Of a stretch of DNA of 64,000 nucleotides, positions 55,239 through 63,296 are shown piece by piece. The notes under the pieces are model-generated. The model saw only the letters and a program-made list of their open reading frames with translations. It searched no databases and had not been told where the DNA came from. This DNA comes from Acidimicrobiales bacterium (lineage in GTDB: Bacteria > Actinomycetota > Acidimicrobiia > Acidimicrobiales > SZUA-35). The stretch lies in assembly GCA_020629155.1 (NCBI GenBank), contig JAHDDW010000002.1, forward strand, positions 62,001-126,000. Direction: 5' to 3'. The translations under genes and the position numbers were made by a program. Every line of letters starts with the position of its first letter. Position 1 is the stretch's first letter.

Positions 55239-56132
55239 TTACGCAAACGCTTTGTGCCATGCTGCTCCGCCGACAAGTCCTGCATCATCGCCAAGTGATG
55301 CTGCAGCTAACGGAATGTGAAGACCAGCTTGTTCAGGGCCAAAGTTTTTCAAGAAGTCAGCGATAACAGGATGTGTGATGTCGGCGTTTAATCCGACGCC
55401 GCCGCCGATGACGATCAGCTCTGGAGCGTATATCCATGCGACGCTAGCAATACCAGCTGCTACCGCTTGCAAACCTTCATTCCAAACTTTTACCGCTTGT
55501 GGGTCTCCGCTACGAACCAGGGCAGCTAACGCTTCTGTTTCTTCTGCTAAGCCTAGCGAGGCAGCTGTCGCTGCTAGACCTGTGCCTGACCCTAATAATT
55601 CTGGGGTGTATCGTTTGCCAGCAATCGCCGCTTGATAATCAACAGTGATATGGCCCATGTCGTTTGCAGACAACTTGCCATGAACAAGTTTTCCGCCAAG
55701 AACAACACCGCCGCCGACACCTGTCGAAATGGTCACAAAAATAATGTCACTCAAGCCTTTGCCGCCACCGAAGTATGCTTCGCCAACTGCGGCAAGATCA
55801 GCATCGTTAGCCAGCTGAACAGATAAACCCGATTGCTCTTCTAGCCATTGTTTTGTGAGATAGCTAACCCAACGCTCAGGCAAATTAGGCGGGTTAACCA
55901 TTTCTTGTGTCGTATAGTTTATTAAACCTGGAAGTCCGATAACAGCCGAAGAAACATCGCTGCCAGCAGAAATTTCCTTTATAATATCGGGCACGATCTC
56001 AGGCGTCGCTGCTTCCAAAGAAACTGACCGTTTGCTAACGTTTAGCAACTCACCAGAAGCATCAACCAAAGCTGCACGCACGTTAGTGCCACCCAAGTCA
56101 ACCGAAACTATGATTTCATCTGTTTTATCCAC
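55239..56132 (-). CDS. ROK family kinase, probable glucokinase
   Basis: The protein (297 residues from GTG 56132) has the ROK phosphate-1 motif VSVDLGGTNVRAALVD near residues 9-24, LANDADLAAVGEAYFGGG near 110 with the catalytic Asp, FVTISTGVGGGVVLGGKLVHG near 133-153 and the GGGVG adenosine segment near 248. It probably phosphorylates glucose, feeding zwf and pgl. The usual ROK zinc motif CxCGxxGC after GHI is absent; the text there is GHITVDYQAAIAGKRYTPELLGSG. TATGAT lies 6 nt before the GTG. The upstream TTG 56156 is less likely. Confidence 0.85.
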   Translation of the reverse strand: MDKTDEIIVSVDLGGTNVRAALVDASGELLNVSKRSVSLEAATPEIVPDIIKEISAGSDVSSAVIGLPGLINYTTQEMVNPPNLPERWVSYLTKQWLEEQSGLSVQLANDADLAAVGEAYFGGGKGLSDIIFVTISTGVGGGVVLGGKLVHGKLSANDMGHITVDYQAAIAGKRYTPELLGSGTGLAATAASLGLAEETEALAALVRSGDPQAVKVWNEGLQAVAAGIASVAWIYAPELIVIGGGVGLNADITHPVIADFLKNFGPEQAGLHIPLAAASLGDDAGLVGGAAWHKAFA

Positions 56133-56138
56133 ATATGC

Positions 56139-56144
56139 ATCATA
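56139..56144 (-). promoter_or_regulatory. -10 box TATGAT, leaderless ROK gene
   Basis: On the minus strand TATGAT is 6 nt before GTG 56132. Confidence 0.45.
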
Positions 56145-56191
56145 GCCACTAGCCAACCTCTTTGCGTTTTCTCAAATGACCGCAAAACAAA

Positions 56192-56224
56192 CAGCGACCC
56201 ACTCTTTTTCAGAGTGGGTCGCTG
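56192..56224 (-). terminator. Rho-independent terminator of the GH26-like gene
   Basis: A perfect 14-bp stem (cagcgacccactct / agagtgggtcgctg) with a 5-nt loop lies 22 bp after the stop. On the minus strand it is followed by TTTGTTTTG. It is the strongest terminator in the window. Confidence 0.88.
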
Positions 56225-56245
56225 GTTCAATAGAAATTCAATTGT

Positions 56246-57739
56246 TTAGCAAGATTGTTTAAAGTGGTTGCGATTTCCGACGGCAGCAAACGCTGACTTA
56301 GAACTTGTGCTTGAGTCGTATCGCCAGTTATATTCTGGGTTTGATTCAAAATGCACAACCGCTTTAAGCCTATTTTCTGACTCTATGTAGTTTGCTGCGT
56401 TGTGATACCATTGAGCTTTGCGGCCTGACTGGTTTGGATCTTCCACAGATCCCCACTCGCCGAGCATCCACGGCTTATTGATGTTGCGACGTTCAACCCA
56501 TTTGGTGAAATCTTGCATCAAAGGCTCTAAATGTGACCATGTTCTACCGCCATGGAAGAAGTTATAAGGATCTAGACCAACCCAGTCGACATAGGTATCT
56601 CCAGGATAAAGACGATCTGCAAACGCACCGCCATTAGCAAATGGCGTTCGGCTCATTAACCAAACCCAACTCACATTTGTGACGCCTTCTTGTTCATAAA
56701 TCTTGTGGACTTGACGCCACGCTGCAACATACTGTGCTTCTGAGCCAGCGTCAGCTTTTATGTGTCCTCCGCCTGTGTTTCCAGGCTGAAAGTCACCAAC
56801 GCGAGCGTTCGCTTCATGGTCGAATGAAATAAACACTGGCATGTTTAGCGATTTAACGAGTCTCGCTTTTTCTCGAATCAACTTGTCGTGTTGCCCGTTA
56901 GCTATAGAGGCCCAAGAAATATTGGTGCCGTCTTTATAGACAGGTTTCCAAGAAAGAAACGGGATTCTTCCTTCTGCAGCAGATTTTTTAACGTAACGGT
57001 CAAGGTTTGTTTGGTTAGCGAAATCGTCCCAACGATAGAATTGGTGATCTATATCAAACGTGCGTCCGATTGTGCTTTCAACCTTGTTGATAGCTCGCAA
57101 TTTAGCCGCTGCGTCTGTTCCGCCACCATGCAAACGTGAATTAACGTAACTGCCCCAATAAGTTCCACATTGAGGAACAGGAACAGGACCAGCGTTCGAT
57201 ACAGGGTTTTTTATAGCAGGCTTAGCTGTTGTGGTTGTTCGCTTGACCGTTGTGGTCGTTTGTTTCGCAGTAGTAACAGGCGTAGTGTTTTCCTTCGGCG
57301 CAGTTGTTGTTACAGGCGTAGGTTCTGTTGTTGGTTTCGTTGTAGCTGGTGTCTTGCTAGCAGAAACTAAAACGCAAGGACGCACCCCTGAAATTTTTCC
57401 TTTATTTGTGCGGGTATACACACGGAATTTATATTGGTCTTGCGAACGAAGAGTCTTATCAGATAGTTGAGTTTTTGGCGCTTCTGCTCGGCCTGCCCAA
57501 TACCACGAGCCGTTGTTACGACGACGTTCCACAACATAGCGAGCAGCTTGGTCTTTATTTGCCGCTTTCCACTCGACGTTGACAGATTTCCGGTCGACAG
57601 ACCTTGTCGCAGTACACGCAGATGGAGCTTTCGGATCAGAATCTGCAGCCAAAACACTCTGCGAGGAAAGGACAGCTGCCCCTCCAAAGAGACCGACCGC
57701 CACGAGAGCGCCCAACATTTTCTTTCCCACCAATTTCAT
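56246..57739 (-). CDS. Secreted GH26-like glycoside hydrolase with FN3 domain
   Basis: This 497-residue protein has a signal peptide (KKMLGALVAVGLFGGAAVLSSQSVLA) and a fibronectin-III-like domain at about 35-130 (SVNVEWKAANKDQAARYVVERR). A Thr/Pro linker follows at 130-175 (TTTTVKRTTTTAK), then a catalytic TIM-barrel resembling GH26 from about 185. Candidate acid/base Glu is in FISFDHEANAR and nucleophile Glu in WMLGEWGSVED. GH26 enzymes are usually beta-mannanases; the real substrate may be another beta-glycan. GGCGGAG precedes the ATG. Confidence 0.82.
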   Translation of the reverse strand: MKLVGKKMLGALVAVGLFGGAAVLSSQSVLAADSDPKAPSACTATRSVDRKSVNVEWKAANKDQAARYVVERRRNNGSWYWAGRAEAPKTQLSDKTLRSQDQYKFRVYTRTNKGKISGVRPCVLVSASKTPATTKPTTEPTPVTTTAPKENTTPVTTAKQTTTTVKRTTTTAKPAIKNPVSNAGPVPVPQCGTYWGSYVNSRLHGGGTDAAAKLRAINKVESTIGRTFDIDHQFYRWDDFANQTNLDRYVKKSAAEGRIPFLSWKPVYKDGTNISWASIANGQHDKLIREKARLVKSLNMPVFISFDHEANARVGDFQPGNTGGGHIKADAGSEAQYVAAWRQVHKIYEQEGVTNVSWVWLMSRTPFANGGAFADRLYPGDTYVDWVGLDPYNFFHGGRTWSHLEPLMQDFTKWVERRNINKPWMLGEWGSVEDPNQSGRKAQWYHNAANYIESENRLKAVVHFESNPEYNWRYDSSTSSKSAFAAVGNRNHFKQSC

Positions 57740-57876
57740 ATACTCCGCCTTACATAGTATTTGAGCAAATAAACCTAGCCCAATCTGACCCTAGCAAAAA
57801 AACTAGGGATAACAACCTAGCCAACCATCCACTTTTGGGAAATAAATGTAAGTAGCCGAAAAAGACTACATCCTAG

Positions 57877-57882
57877 TAGGCT
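57877..57882 (+). promoter_or_regulatory. -10 box TAGGCT, leaderless uORF of the UvrD-like gene
   Basis: TAGGCT is 6 nt before ATG 57889, the start of a 12-codon upstream ORF. Confidence 0.5.
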
Positions 57883-57888
57883 ATACCT

Positions 57889-57924
57889 ATGAACTTTTTT
57901 GCTCTAGCGAAGCACGACCTATGA
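57889..57924 (+). CDS. Short upstream ORF (11 residues) overlapping the UvrD-like start
   Basis: ATG 57889 opens the peptide MNFFALAKHDL and stops at TGA 57922-57924, which overlaps the ATG of the helicase (ATGA). It lies at leaderless spacing from TAGGCT, while the helicase ATG has no upstream ribosome binding site. Ribosomes probably load on this uORF and reinitiate at the helicase. It could be chance. Confidence 0.5.
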   Translation: MNFFALAKHDL

Positions 57925-59876
57925 CATCTCTCAAAAACCCTTCCGTGCTTGACAACCTCGACGAGACCCAGCTTGAAGCCGTGACGTCGACAGCGGGCCA
58001 TCTTGCCATTTTGGCAGGTGCTGGTAGTGGGAAAACTCGTGTTTTAACAAGACGCATAGCTTGGAGAGCAGCACAAAAAGATCTTGACCCTACCAAAACT
58101 GTGGCAGTAACATTCACTCGAAAAGCGGCTGGCGAACTGGGCCAGCGACTTGCATCTCTTGCCGTTGGCGGCATTAAAACAGGCACGTTTCATTCGCTGG
58201 CCTATGCGCAGCTTCACAAACGGTGGGCGCAACGCAAAATAACGCCACCGCAGCTCCTAGATCGAAAAATAGGTTTCGTCGCTCGACTATTGCCTAAAGG
58301 TGACAAAAACCTGCCGTTAGATGTGACCTCAGAGCTTGAATGGGCATCGGCGCGCGCGTTAACCGAGCAGACCTACCGTCATGCCACGACTCGGGCGAAA
58401 CGCACTCCGCCGTTACCTATGGCAGAGATGATCACTATTTTGAAGCGCTATAAGGAAGAAAAACGTGCTCGTCGTTTGGTCGATTTTGACGACCTGCTTT
58501 GGCTTGCAATTCGAGATCTTAACGATGAGCAGTTCGCTGATGAAGTAGCGTCACAGCAGCAACATTTTTTCGTTGACGAATTTCAAGATATTAACCCTCT
58601 GCAATTCAACTTGTTAAAAGCATGGCTCAACAATCGCGAAGATCTTTGCGTTGTCGGCGACCCGAACCAGGCTATCTATGGTTGGAACGGTGCCGACGCG
58701 TCGTATCTCCAATGGTTTGAAAATAAGTTTCATGGAGCGCAAACGATTCAACTTGGACATAACTATCGTTCCACTTCGCAAGTTATTACTGCTGGCCATA
58801 GCGTCCTGCCGTCAAATATGCGGACCAAATCACCGCCCATAGCGCATCAGCCCGAAGGTGAAAAACCACAGATTCATTCGTATGCAACAGACGTTGACGA
58901 AGCGAAAGCCATTGCGTTAGCAACAAAAAAAGCGTACGAACAGGGCACAACATATAGTGAGCAAGCTATTTTGGTTCGTACTAACGCACAAACAGCGTTG
59001 CTTGCCGAACAGTGCCGCAAACAAAATGTTCCCGTCTCGATAAAAGGCGGCTCCAGCCTTACAAGCCAGCCAGAAGTGAAAGAACTGCTTCGTGCGTTGC
59101 GACAAACGACCGAATTACAGCAAGGTTTTTCGATACTGAAAGACGCCGTTGAGCGACAGAAACCATCCGATGATGCTAGCGTGGCCGAAACCACACGACA
59201 TGCGAATCGGTTAGCGCTTGTGCGTCTTGCAAGTGACCACCTTGACACGCACCCAGAAAGCACGACTGTTTCGTTCATTGAACTTTTGCAAGCAACTATC
59301 GGGCGTGACCATCTTTCTGCTGCCTCACAGTCAGTCGAAATAATGACGTTTCATGCGGCGAAAGGGCTTGAGTGGACGACCGTCTATGTCGCTGGTCTTG
59401 AATATGGTCTGGTGCCTATCGGTTATGCAGATACACCTGCCGAGTTAGCTGAGGAACGACGACTTTTGCATGTTGCGTTCACCCGAGCGAAGCGGCAGCT
59501 GGTTTTGAGTTGGTCTGAGCAACGCCAATTCGGCGAGAAAACAACAACACGTAAGAGGTCTCCGTATCTGGATGCACTTTCTCCTCCACCTAAAAAAGCT
59601 GCCGCCTCGAAAAAGAAACCTGTTTCACAGTCGCTATTGAAACCTGACCTGCCTGCCGACGATCCGCTGTATAAAGCGTTAGTCGACTGGCGTCGAGACC
59701 GAGCTGAACAAGATTTAATGCCTGCTTACATTGTTTTTAACAATCGCACGCTTGCTGCCATTGTCCGCTTGCAGCCACAAACAGAAAAAGACCTCCTGGC
59801 AGTACCAGGGATAGGCCCAGCGAAAGTGGAACGCTATGGCAAAGCCGTGCTGCAACTAGTCACCGAGCTGACCTGA
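57921..59876 (+). CDS. uvrD2: UvrD/PcrA-like ATP-dependent DNA helicase with HRDC domain
   Basis: This 651-residue superfamily 1A 3'-5' helicase acts in DNA repair. It has the Q-motif LDETQLEAV near 10, motif I LAGAGSGKT near 31-40, motif II VDEFQDINPLQF near 218, motif III VGDPNQAIYGWNGA near 243 and motif V FHAAKGLEWTTVYVAG near 475. The C-terminal HRDC domain begins near 590 (LYKALVDWRRDRAEQDLMPAYIVFNNRTL), as in mycobacterial UvrD2, though the zinc-motif linker of that protein is not obvious. Translation appears coupled to the uORF. Confidence 0.9.
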   Translation: MTSLKNPSVLDNLDETQLEAVTSTAGHLAILAGAGSGKTRVLTRRIAWRAAQKDLDPTKTVAVTFTRKAAGELGQRLASLAVGGIKTGTFHSLAYAQLHKRWAQRKITPPQLLDRKIGFVARLLPKGDKNLPLDVTSELEWASARALTEQTYRHATTRAKRTPPLPMAEMITILKRYKEEKRARRLVDFDDLLWLAIRDLNDEQFADEVASQQQHFFVDEFQDINPLQFNLLKAWLNNREDLCVVGDPNQAIYGWNGADASYLQWFENKFHGAQTIQLGHNYRSTSQVITAGHSVLPSNMRTKSPPIAHQPEGEKPQIHSYATDVDEAKAIALATKKAYEQGTTYSEQAILVRTNAQTALLAEQCRKQNVPVSIKGGSSLTSQPEVKELLRALRQTTELQQGFSILKDAVERQKPSDDASVAETTRHANRLALVRLASDHLDTHPESTTVSFIELLQATIGRDHLSAASQSVEIMTFHAAKGLEWTTVYVAGLEYGLVPIGYADTPAELAEERRLLHVAFTRAKRQLVLSWSEQRQFGEKTTTRKRSPYLDALSPPPKKAAASKKKPVSQSLLKPDLPADDPLYKALVDWRRDRAEQDLMPAYIVFNNRTLAAIVRLQPQTEKDLLAVPGIGPAKVERYGKAVLQLVTELT

Positions 59877-59921
59877 CACAAGACTATGACAAGCCTGCTT
59901 GTTGATGGACACTTTGCGAAG

Positions 59922-59927
59922 TAGGCT
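59922..59927 (+). promoter_or_regulatory. -10 box TAGGCT, leaderless triple winged-helix gene
   Basis: TAGGCT is 7 nt before ATG 59935, supporting that start over ATG 59899. Confidence 0.5.
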
Positions 59928-59934
59928 AACACCT

Positions 59935-61020
59935 ATGGCAGACCCCGAGGCTACTCCACTAGAAGCAACATATCTTGTTTCTCTTCTAAGGGCTGCTTCG
60001 AGTACGCCCCTTTCAACAGCAGAGGAAATTGCTGCTGCTTTCAAGCTGCTCATCCGCAATGGAATAAGTAGTGATGAGGCTCCGCTTCAGCCACAAACAA
60101 TGCTACCTGACCAGACAGAACTTGCAAAGAATTTAGACTGTCGCCGTTCAGTGCTTAGCGAAGCTTTTGAATTGCTTGAAGGCTGGGTTACTCAGCTCAA
60201 CGGGAAACACCAAGTGGCTCATCTAGGGTTTATCCAGGAAGCGTTAACCAAAGAAACTGAGCAATTTACCGATCCTCAAACTCTGGTCTCATCATTGAAT
60301 AAAAGCTCTGAGGAATTTAGTACAGCAACCATACGAGACACTATTATTCTTCTACTACGAAATAAGAAGTTAGATGCAGGAGAAACCCTCGCAGGCCTTG
60401 AGAACTGGACCAGGGCCTTTGGGGGCATTCATATCACGTCAGAGAATTTTACTTCACGAAAAGAAATAGTTCAAAGAACTTTTGCTTCGCTATACGACCA
60501 AGGTTTTTTGGCTAAAGAAAAGCAAGGCGCTCAAACAATTTATCGAGTGGAATCGCCAGAAGTTCTCACGTGCGCATTTGAGTTACTCGAAGCCAAAGAT
60601 ACTACTGGACAATTCATAACTAGCAAGACTTATCGTATAAGTTCAGCTAATGCGAGTTCGCCTTCGCTAGCGGAGGAAATACAAAAAAATATATTCAGTA
60701 AAAAACTTGCTCCTGGAACAAGACTTATGAATCCTAATAAAAGTAATAAAGTGACGCTTGCGCTGCAACTGTTACAAAGAAAAGGGTTAGCCGTTGTAGT
60801 TAAGCAGCGCACCTACGTGGCTCCAGAAAATATTCTAAAGAAAGCCAATTCACTCCACGAGGCAAGGAAGCGTCAAGATTCTCAGAAACCTAGCGGCGGC
60901 ACTACAGCTAAGCTTTCTATCGGAGGCTTTCAACCACCACCGAACGATTTTGCGACCCTGCATGTTCCTGCTGTGGCACGGCGGCTTAATGGAAGTAACT
61001 CTACCAGCCGACTTTCTTAG
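59935..61020 (+). CDS. Protein with three GntR-like winged-helix modules
   Basis: The protein (361 residues from ATG 59935) seems to have three consecutive GntR-type DNA-binding modules and no ligand-binding domain. Module 1 at about 50-100 (LPDQTELAKNLDCRRSVLSEAFELLEGWV), module 2 at about 165-215 (FTSRKEIVQRTFASLYDQGFL) and module 3 at about 255-300 (APGTRLMNPNKSNKVTLALQLLQRKGLAVV...RTYVAP). The tail is Ser/Gly/Pro-rich. GntR proteins normally have one such module plus an effector domain, so this layout is unusual. The target is unknown; it follows the helicase gene by 58 nt. Confidence 0.65.
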   Translation: MADPEATPLEATYLVSLLRAASSTPLSTAEEIAAAFKLLIRNGISSDEAPLQPQTMLPDQTELAKNLDCRRSVLSEAFELLEGWVTQLNGKHQVAHLGFIQEALTKETEQFTDPQTLVSSLNKSSEEFSTATIRDTIILLLRNKKLDAGETLAGLENWTRAFGGIHITSENFTSRKEIVQRTFASLYDQGFLAKEKQGAQTIYRVESPEVLTCAFELLEAKDTTGQFITSKTYRISSANASSPSLAEEIQKNIFSKKLAPGTRLMNPNKSNKVTLALQLLQRKGLAVVVKQRTYVAPENILKKANSLHEARKRQDSQKPSGGTTAKLSIGGFQPPPNDFATLHVPAVARRLNGSNSTSRLS

Positions 61021-61089
61021 TTGCAGCCAACACAACACTCTGTTTGAAGGAAAAAGCTATACCATGTATTCTTAGCTAGGGATATTTTG

Positions 61090-61647
61090 ATGAGAACTGT
61101 TACAACAACTCTATTTGTTTTATCACTACTAGTTTTTGCTTCTTGCACTGGAAATACCACTCCTAAAGCTGACGAAACGCTCACGATCAAGCAAACCAGT
61201 GAACGTCTTATCAAAAATGATGTGGCTGCTATTGTCGCCAAAGGTGACCTTGAACCGCAATGCCCAGAGATACCGAACCCGGCCATAGGTCAAGTTTTTC
61301 GATGCAGTGCTTTTACTGAAGACAAACGAGAAGTGCTCGTCGAAGGAGTAGTGCAAAATAGTGGCCGGATTCTTCTAAAAACGGTAAACGTCATCATGGC
61401 AGAAGATCTTTCTAAATTTGAGATAGCAGCCGTCGACCGTTTAAACGAAAAAGGAGGCTTTAGCTATGATTACAGCACTGTTCGATGTGAAGACGAAAAT
61501 ATTATTCTTGTGACAAATCAACTCGGGAAACAAGTTATTGCATGTTCTTTTGTCGATCCGAGCAATGCTAGTGTTTTTAACGCAGAAATAAGTGTTACCG
61601 ATGTTTCAAAACCTTCTGTCGAAGTCAATATCTTTCCACGCCAATAA
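61090..61647 (+). CDS. DUF4333-like lipoprotein
   Basis: The 185-residue protein has a lipobox FASC (Cys19). The mature part holds two repeats of a small domain resembling DUF4333: C-P-E-I...GQVFRCSAF at about 58-75 and VRCEDENI...GKQVIACSF at about 135-160, each with a pair of cysteines likely to form a disulphide. GGGA stands before the ATG. It is probably membrane-anchored on the outside. The role is unknown. It converges with hemD. Confidence 0.65.
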   Translation: MRTVTTTLFVLSLLVFASCTGNTTPKADETLTIKQTSERLIKNDVAAIVAKGDLEPQCPEIPNPAIGQVFRCSAFTEDKREVLVEGVVQNSGRILLKTVNVIMAEDLSKFEIAAVDRLNEKGGFSYDYSTVRCEDENIILVTNQLGKQVIACSFVDPSNASVFNAEISVTDVSKPSVEVNIFPRQ

Positions 61648-61668
61648 GCAAGAGCAACGAGCAGGCAG

Positions 61669-62421
61669 TCATTTCCACGCTTCACATAAAGCGTCGAGTA
61701 CACCTTCTTGAGAATGGTATTGCGCCACGATATGGGCAATACCAGCTTTGGCGGCTGCGGCCGCTGTTGAAGGGCCGATACAAATAGCAAGCTGCGGCGC
61801 TAAATCAGCACCAAATAACGCAACGAATCGTTGCACGGTTGAAGGGGACGTGAAAAGAATTGCATCAGATGCAGCTAGTTCGTTTTTCAAAAATGTAACT
61901 TGCCCAGCGCTATACGTAGGCGACTTAGCGCAGTAGACTTCAACACGAGTAACGTTATATCCTTTCGATGTCAGCCCGTCAACAACAGTTTCGCTTGCTA
62001 AATCACCCAAGAACGCTGCGACTGACTCGCCTGGCTTGCCAGCATCAGGAAATGCAGTTACTAGATCGGCGGCGGTTTGCACTGCTGGGCGGACGTCTAC
62101 TCGCAGACCAGCTTCCTCCAAGGCAGATGCGCTTTGTCGACCCACAGCAGCTAACTTGTATTGCTGCAAAACATTTGCTCTCTGAAACCAAGCGGCGACA
62201 ACCCGCGCCCCGTTAACCGAAGTAACCACTGCCCACTTACATGAACCGTCTGCAAGCGAGGCGAGAGCCTTTGTTAACTTCTCACTCGTTGAGAACTCTA
62301 TCTTTATCAACGGCACGTTGACAGGTTCGGCACCAACATTGCGTAACTGTTCGCTAAGCCACTGCGCATCTGATTCGCTGCGGGTGACAACCACTCGGCA
62401 ACCAGCCAACGCAAGCGTCAC
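61669..62421 (-). CDS. hemD: Uroporphyrinogen-III synthase
   Basis: HemD closes hydroxymethylbilane with inversion of ring D to uroporphyrinogen III. The 250-residue protein has the typical weakly conserved two-domain fold: CRVVVTRSESDAQWLSEQLRNVGAEPVNVPLI at the start, VTSVNGARVVAAWF near 66, LAAVGRQSASALEEAG near 90-105, and AILFTSPSTVQRFV near 188 followed by CIGPSTAAAAAKAG near 215. The GTG start overlaps the hemC stop (GTGA), so the two are coupled. Confidence 0.9.
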   Translation of the reverse strand: MTLALAGCRVVVTRSESDAQWLSEQLRNVGAEPVNVPLIKIEFSTSEKLTKALASLADGSCKWAVVTSVNGARVVAAWFQRANVLQQYKLAAVGRQSASALEEAGLRVDVRPAVQTAADLVTAFPDAGKPGESVAAFLGDLASETVVDGLTSKGYNVTRVEVYCAKSPTYSAGQVTFLKNELAASDAILFTSPSTVQRFVALFGADLAPQLAICIGPSTAAAAAKAGIAHIVAQYHSQEGVLDALCEAWK

Positions 62422-63296
62422 AAGGTGTACCCAAGTGCAGCTTGTTTCAAACTAGCCGCCAACTTACGGCCCGGATCAGCACGCCACGCACCGATCTGCT
62501 CACCGCGATGCATCGCACCAGCAGCATCGCCGAGAAACCCTCGCACACGCAGATCATTACCGTGTCGGAAAGCGTGCGCCCCAGCAGGCATATCACAATC
62601 ACCGCCGAGTTCAGCTAAGAATTTACGTTCGGTGCTTACCGCCAAACCTGTCGGGCGATGATCAACAGCAGCCAAAATGTCGAGAATTTGATAGTCGTCA
62701 CTGCGGGCTTCAACTGCTAACGCACCCTGCCCAACTTGCGGAATGAACATTTCAGGGTCAAGCTCTTGCACCACAGGCAAGTCTTTCCCTAGACGTTTTA
62801 ACGCAACAGTCGCCATCACGATAGCGTCAACTTCGTCCAGTTTCTTTAAACGAGTATCAATACCGCCGCGCAAACCAACGATCTTCAAATCAGGGCGCTG
62901 CTCTAACAGCAAGATTTCACGCCGCCGAGAACCAGTCGCCACCGTTGCACCGTTAGGCAAATCTTTCATAGTGGAGCCGACGAGGCAGTCAGTGATTTCA
63001 CCTCGCACAGGGAATGCCCCTATCCGTAAACCGTCAGGTGTTTTCGCTTGCAGGTCTTTTGCTGAATGCACTGCAATGTCGGCTTGACCTGAAAGCACAA
63101 CGTTTTGTACGCCTTTGCTAAAAGCGCCTTTGCCGCCTAGTTCTTTAATAGGAAGCGTGAGATCTTGATCGGCTTTCGTTGAAACAGGCACGAGAAAAAC
63201 TTTTAAACTGCGATCGACAGCACTTATAAGGTCATAAATATTGTTTGCTTGCCATAACGCCAACGGCGATTTTCGTGTCGCTATCCTAATAATCAC
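62418..63296 (-). CDS. hemC: Porphobilinogen deaminase (hydroxymethylbilane synthase)
   Basis: HemC polymerises four porphobilinogens to hydroxymethylbilane. The 292-residue protein starts IIRIATRKSPLALWQAN and has HSAKDLQAKTPDG near 77-89 and GSRRREILLLEQRPDLKIVGLRGGIDTRLKKL near 121-152. The cofactor-attachment Cys is in LGGDCDMPAGAHA near 231. The GTG start overlaps the hemA stop (GTGA) and its own stop overlaps the hemD start, so hemA, hemC and hemD form one tightly coupled operon. Confidence 0.95.
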   Translation of the reverse strand: MIIRIATRKSPLALWQANNIYDLISAVDRSLKVFLVPVSTKADQDLTLPIKELGGKGAFSKGVQNVVLSGQADIAVHSAKDLQAKTPDGLRIGAFPVRGEITDCLVGSTMKDLPNGATVATGSRRREILLLEQRPDLKIVGLRGGIDTRLKKLDEVDAIVMATVALKRLGKDLPVVQELDPEMFIPQVGQGALAVEARSDDYQILDILAAVDHRPTGLAVSTERKFLAELGGDCDMPAGAHAFRHGNDLRVRGFLGDAAGAMHRGEQIGAWRADPGRKLAASLKQAALGYTL

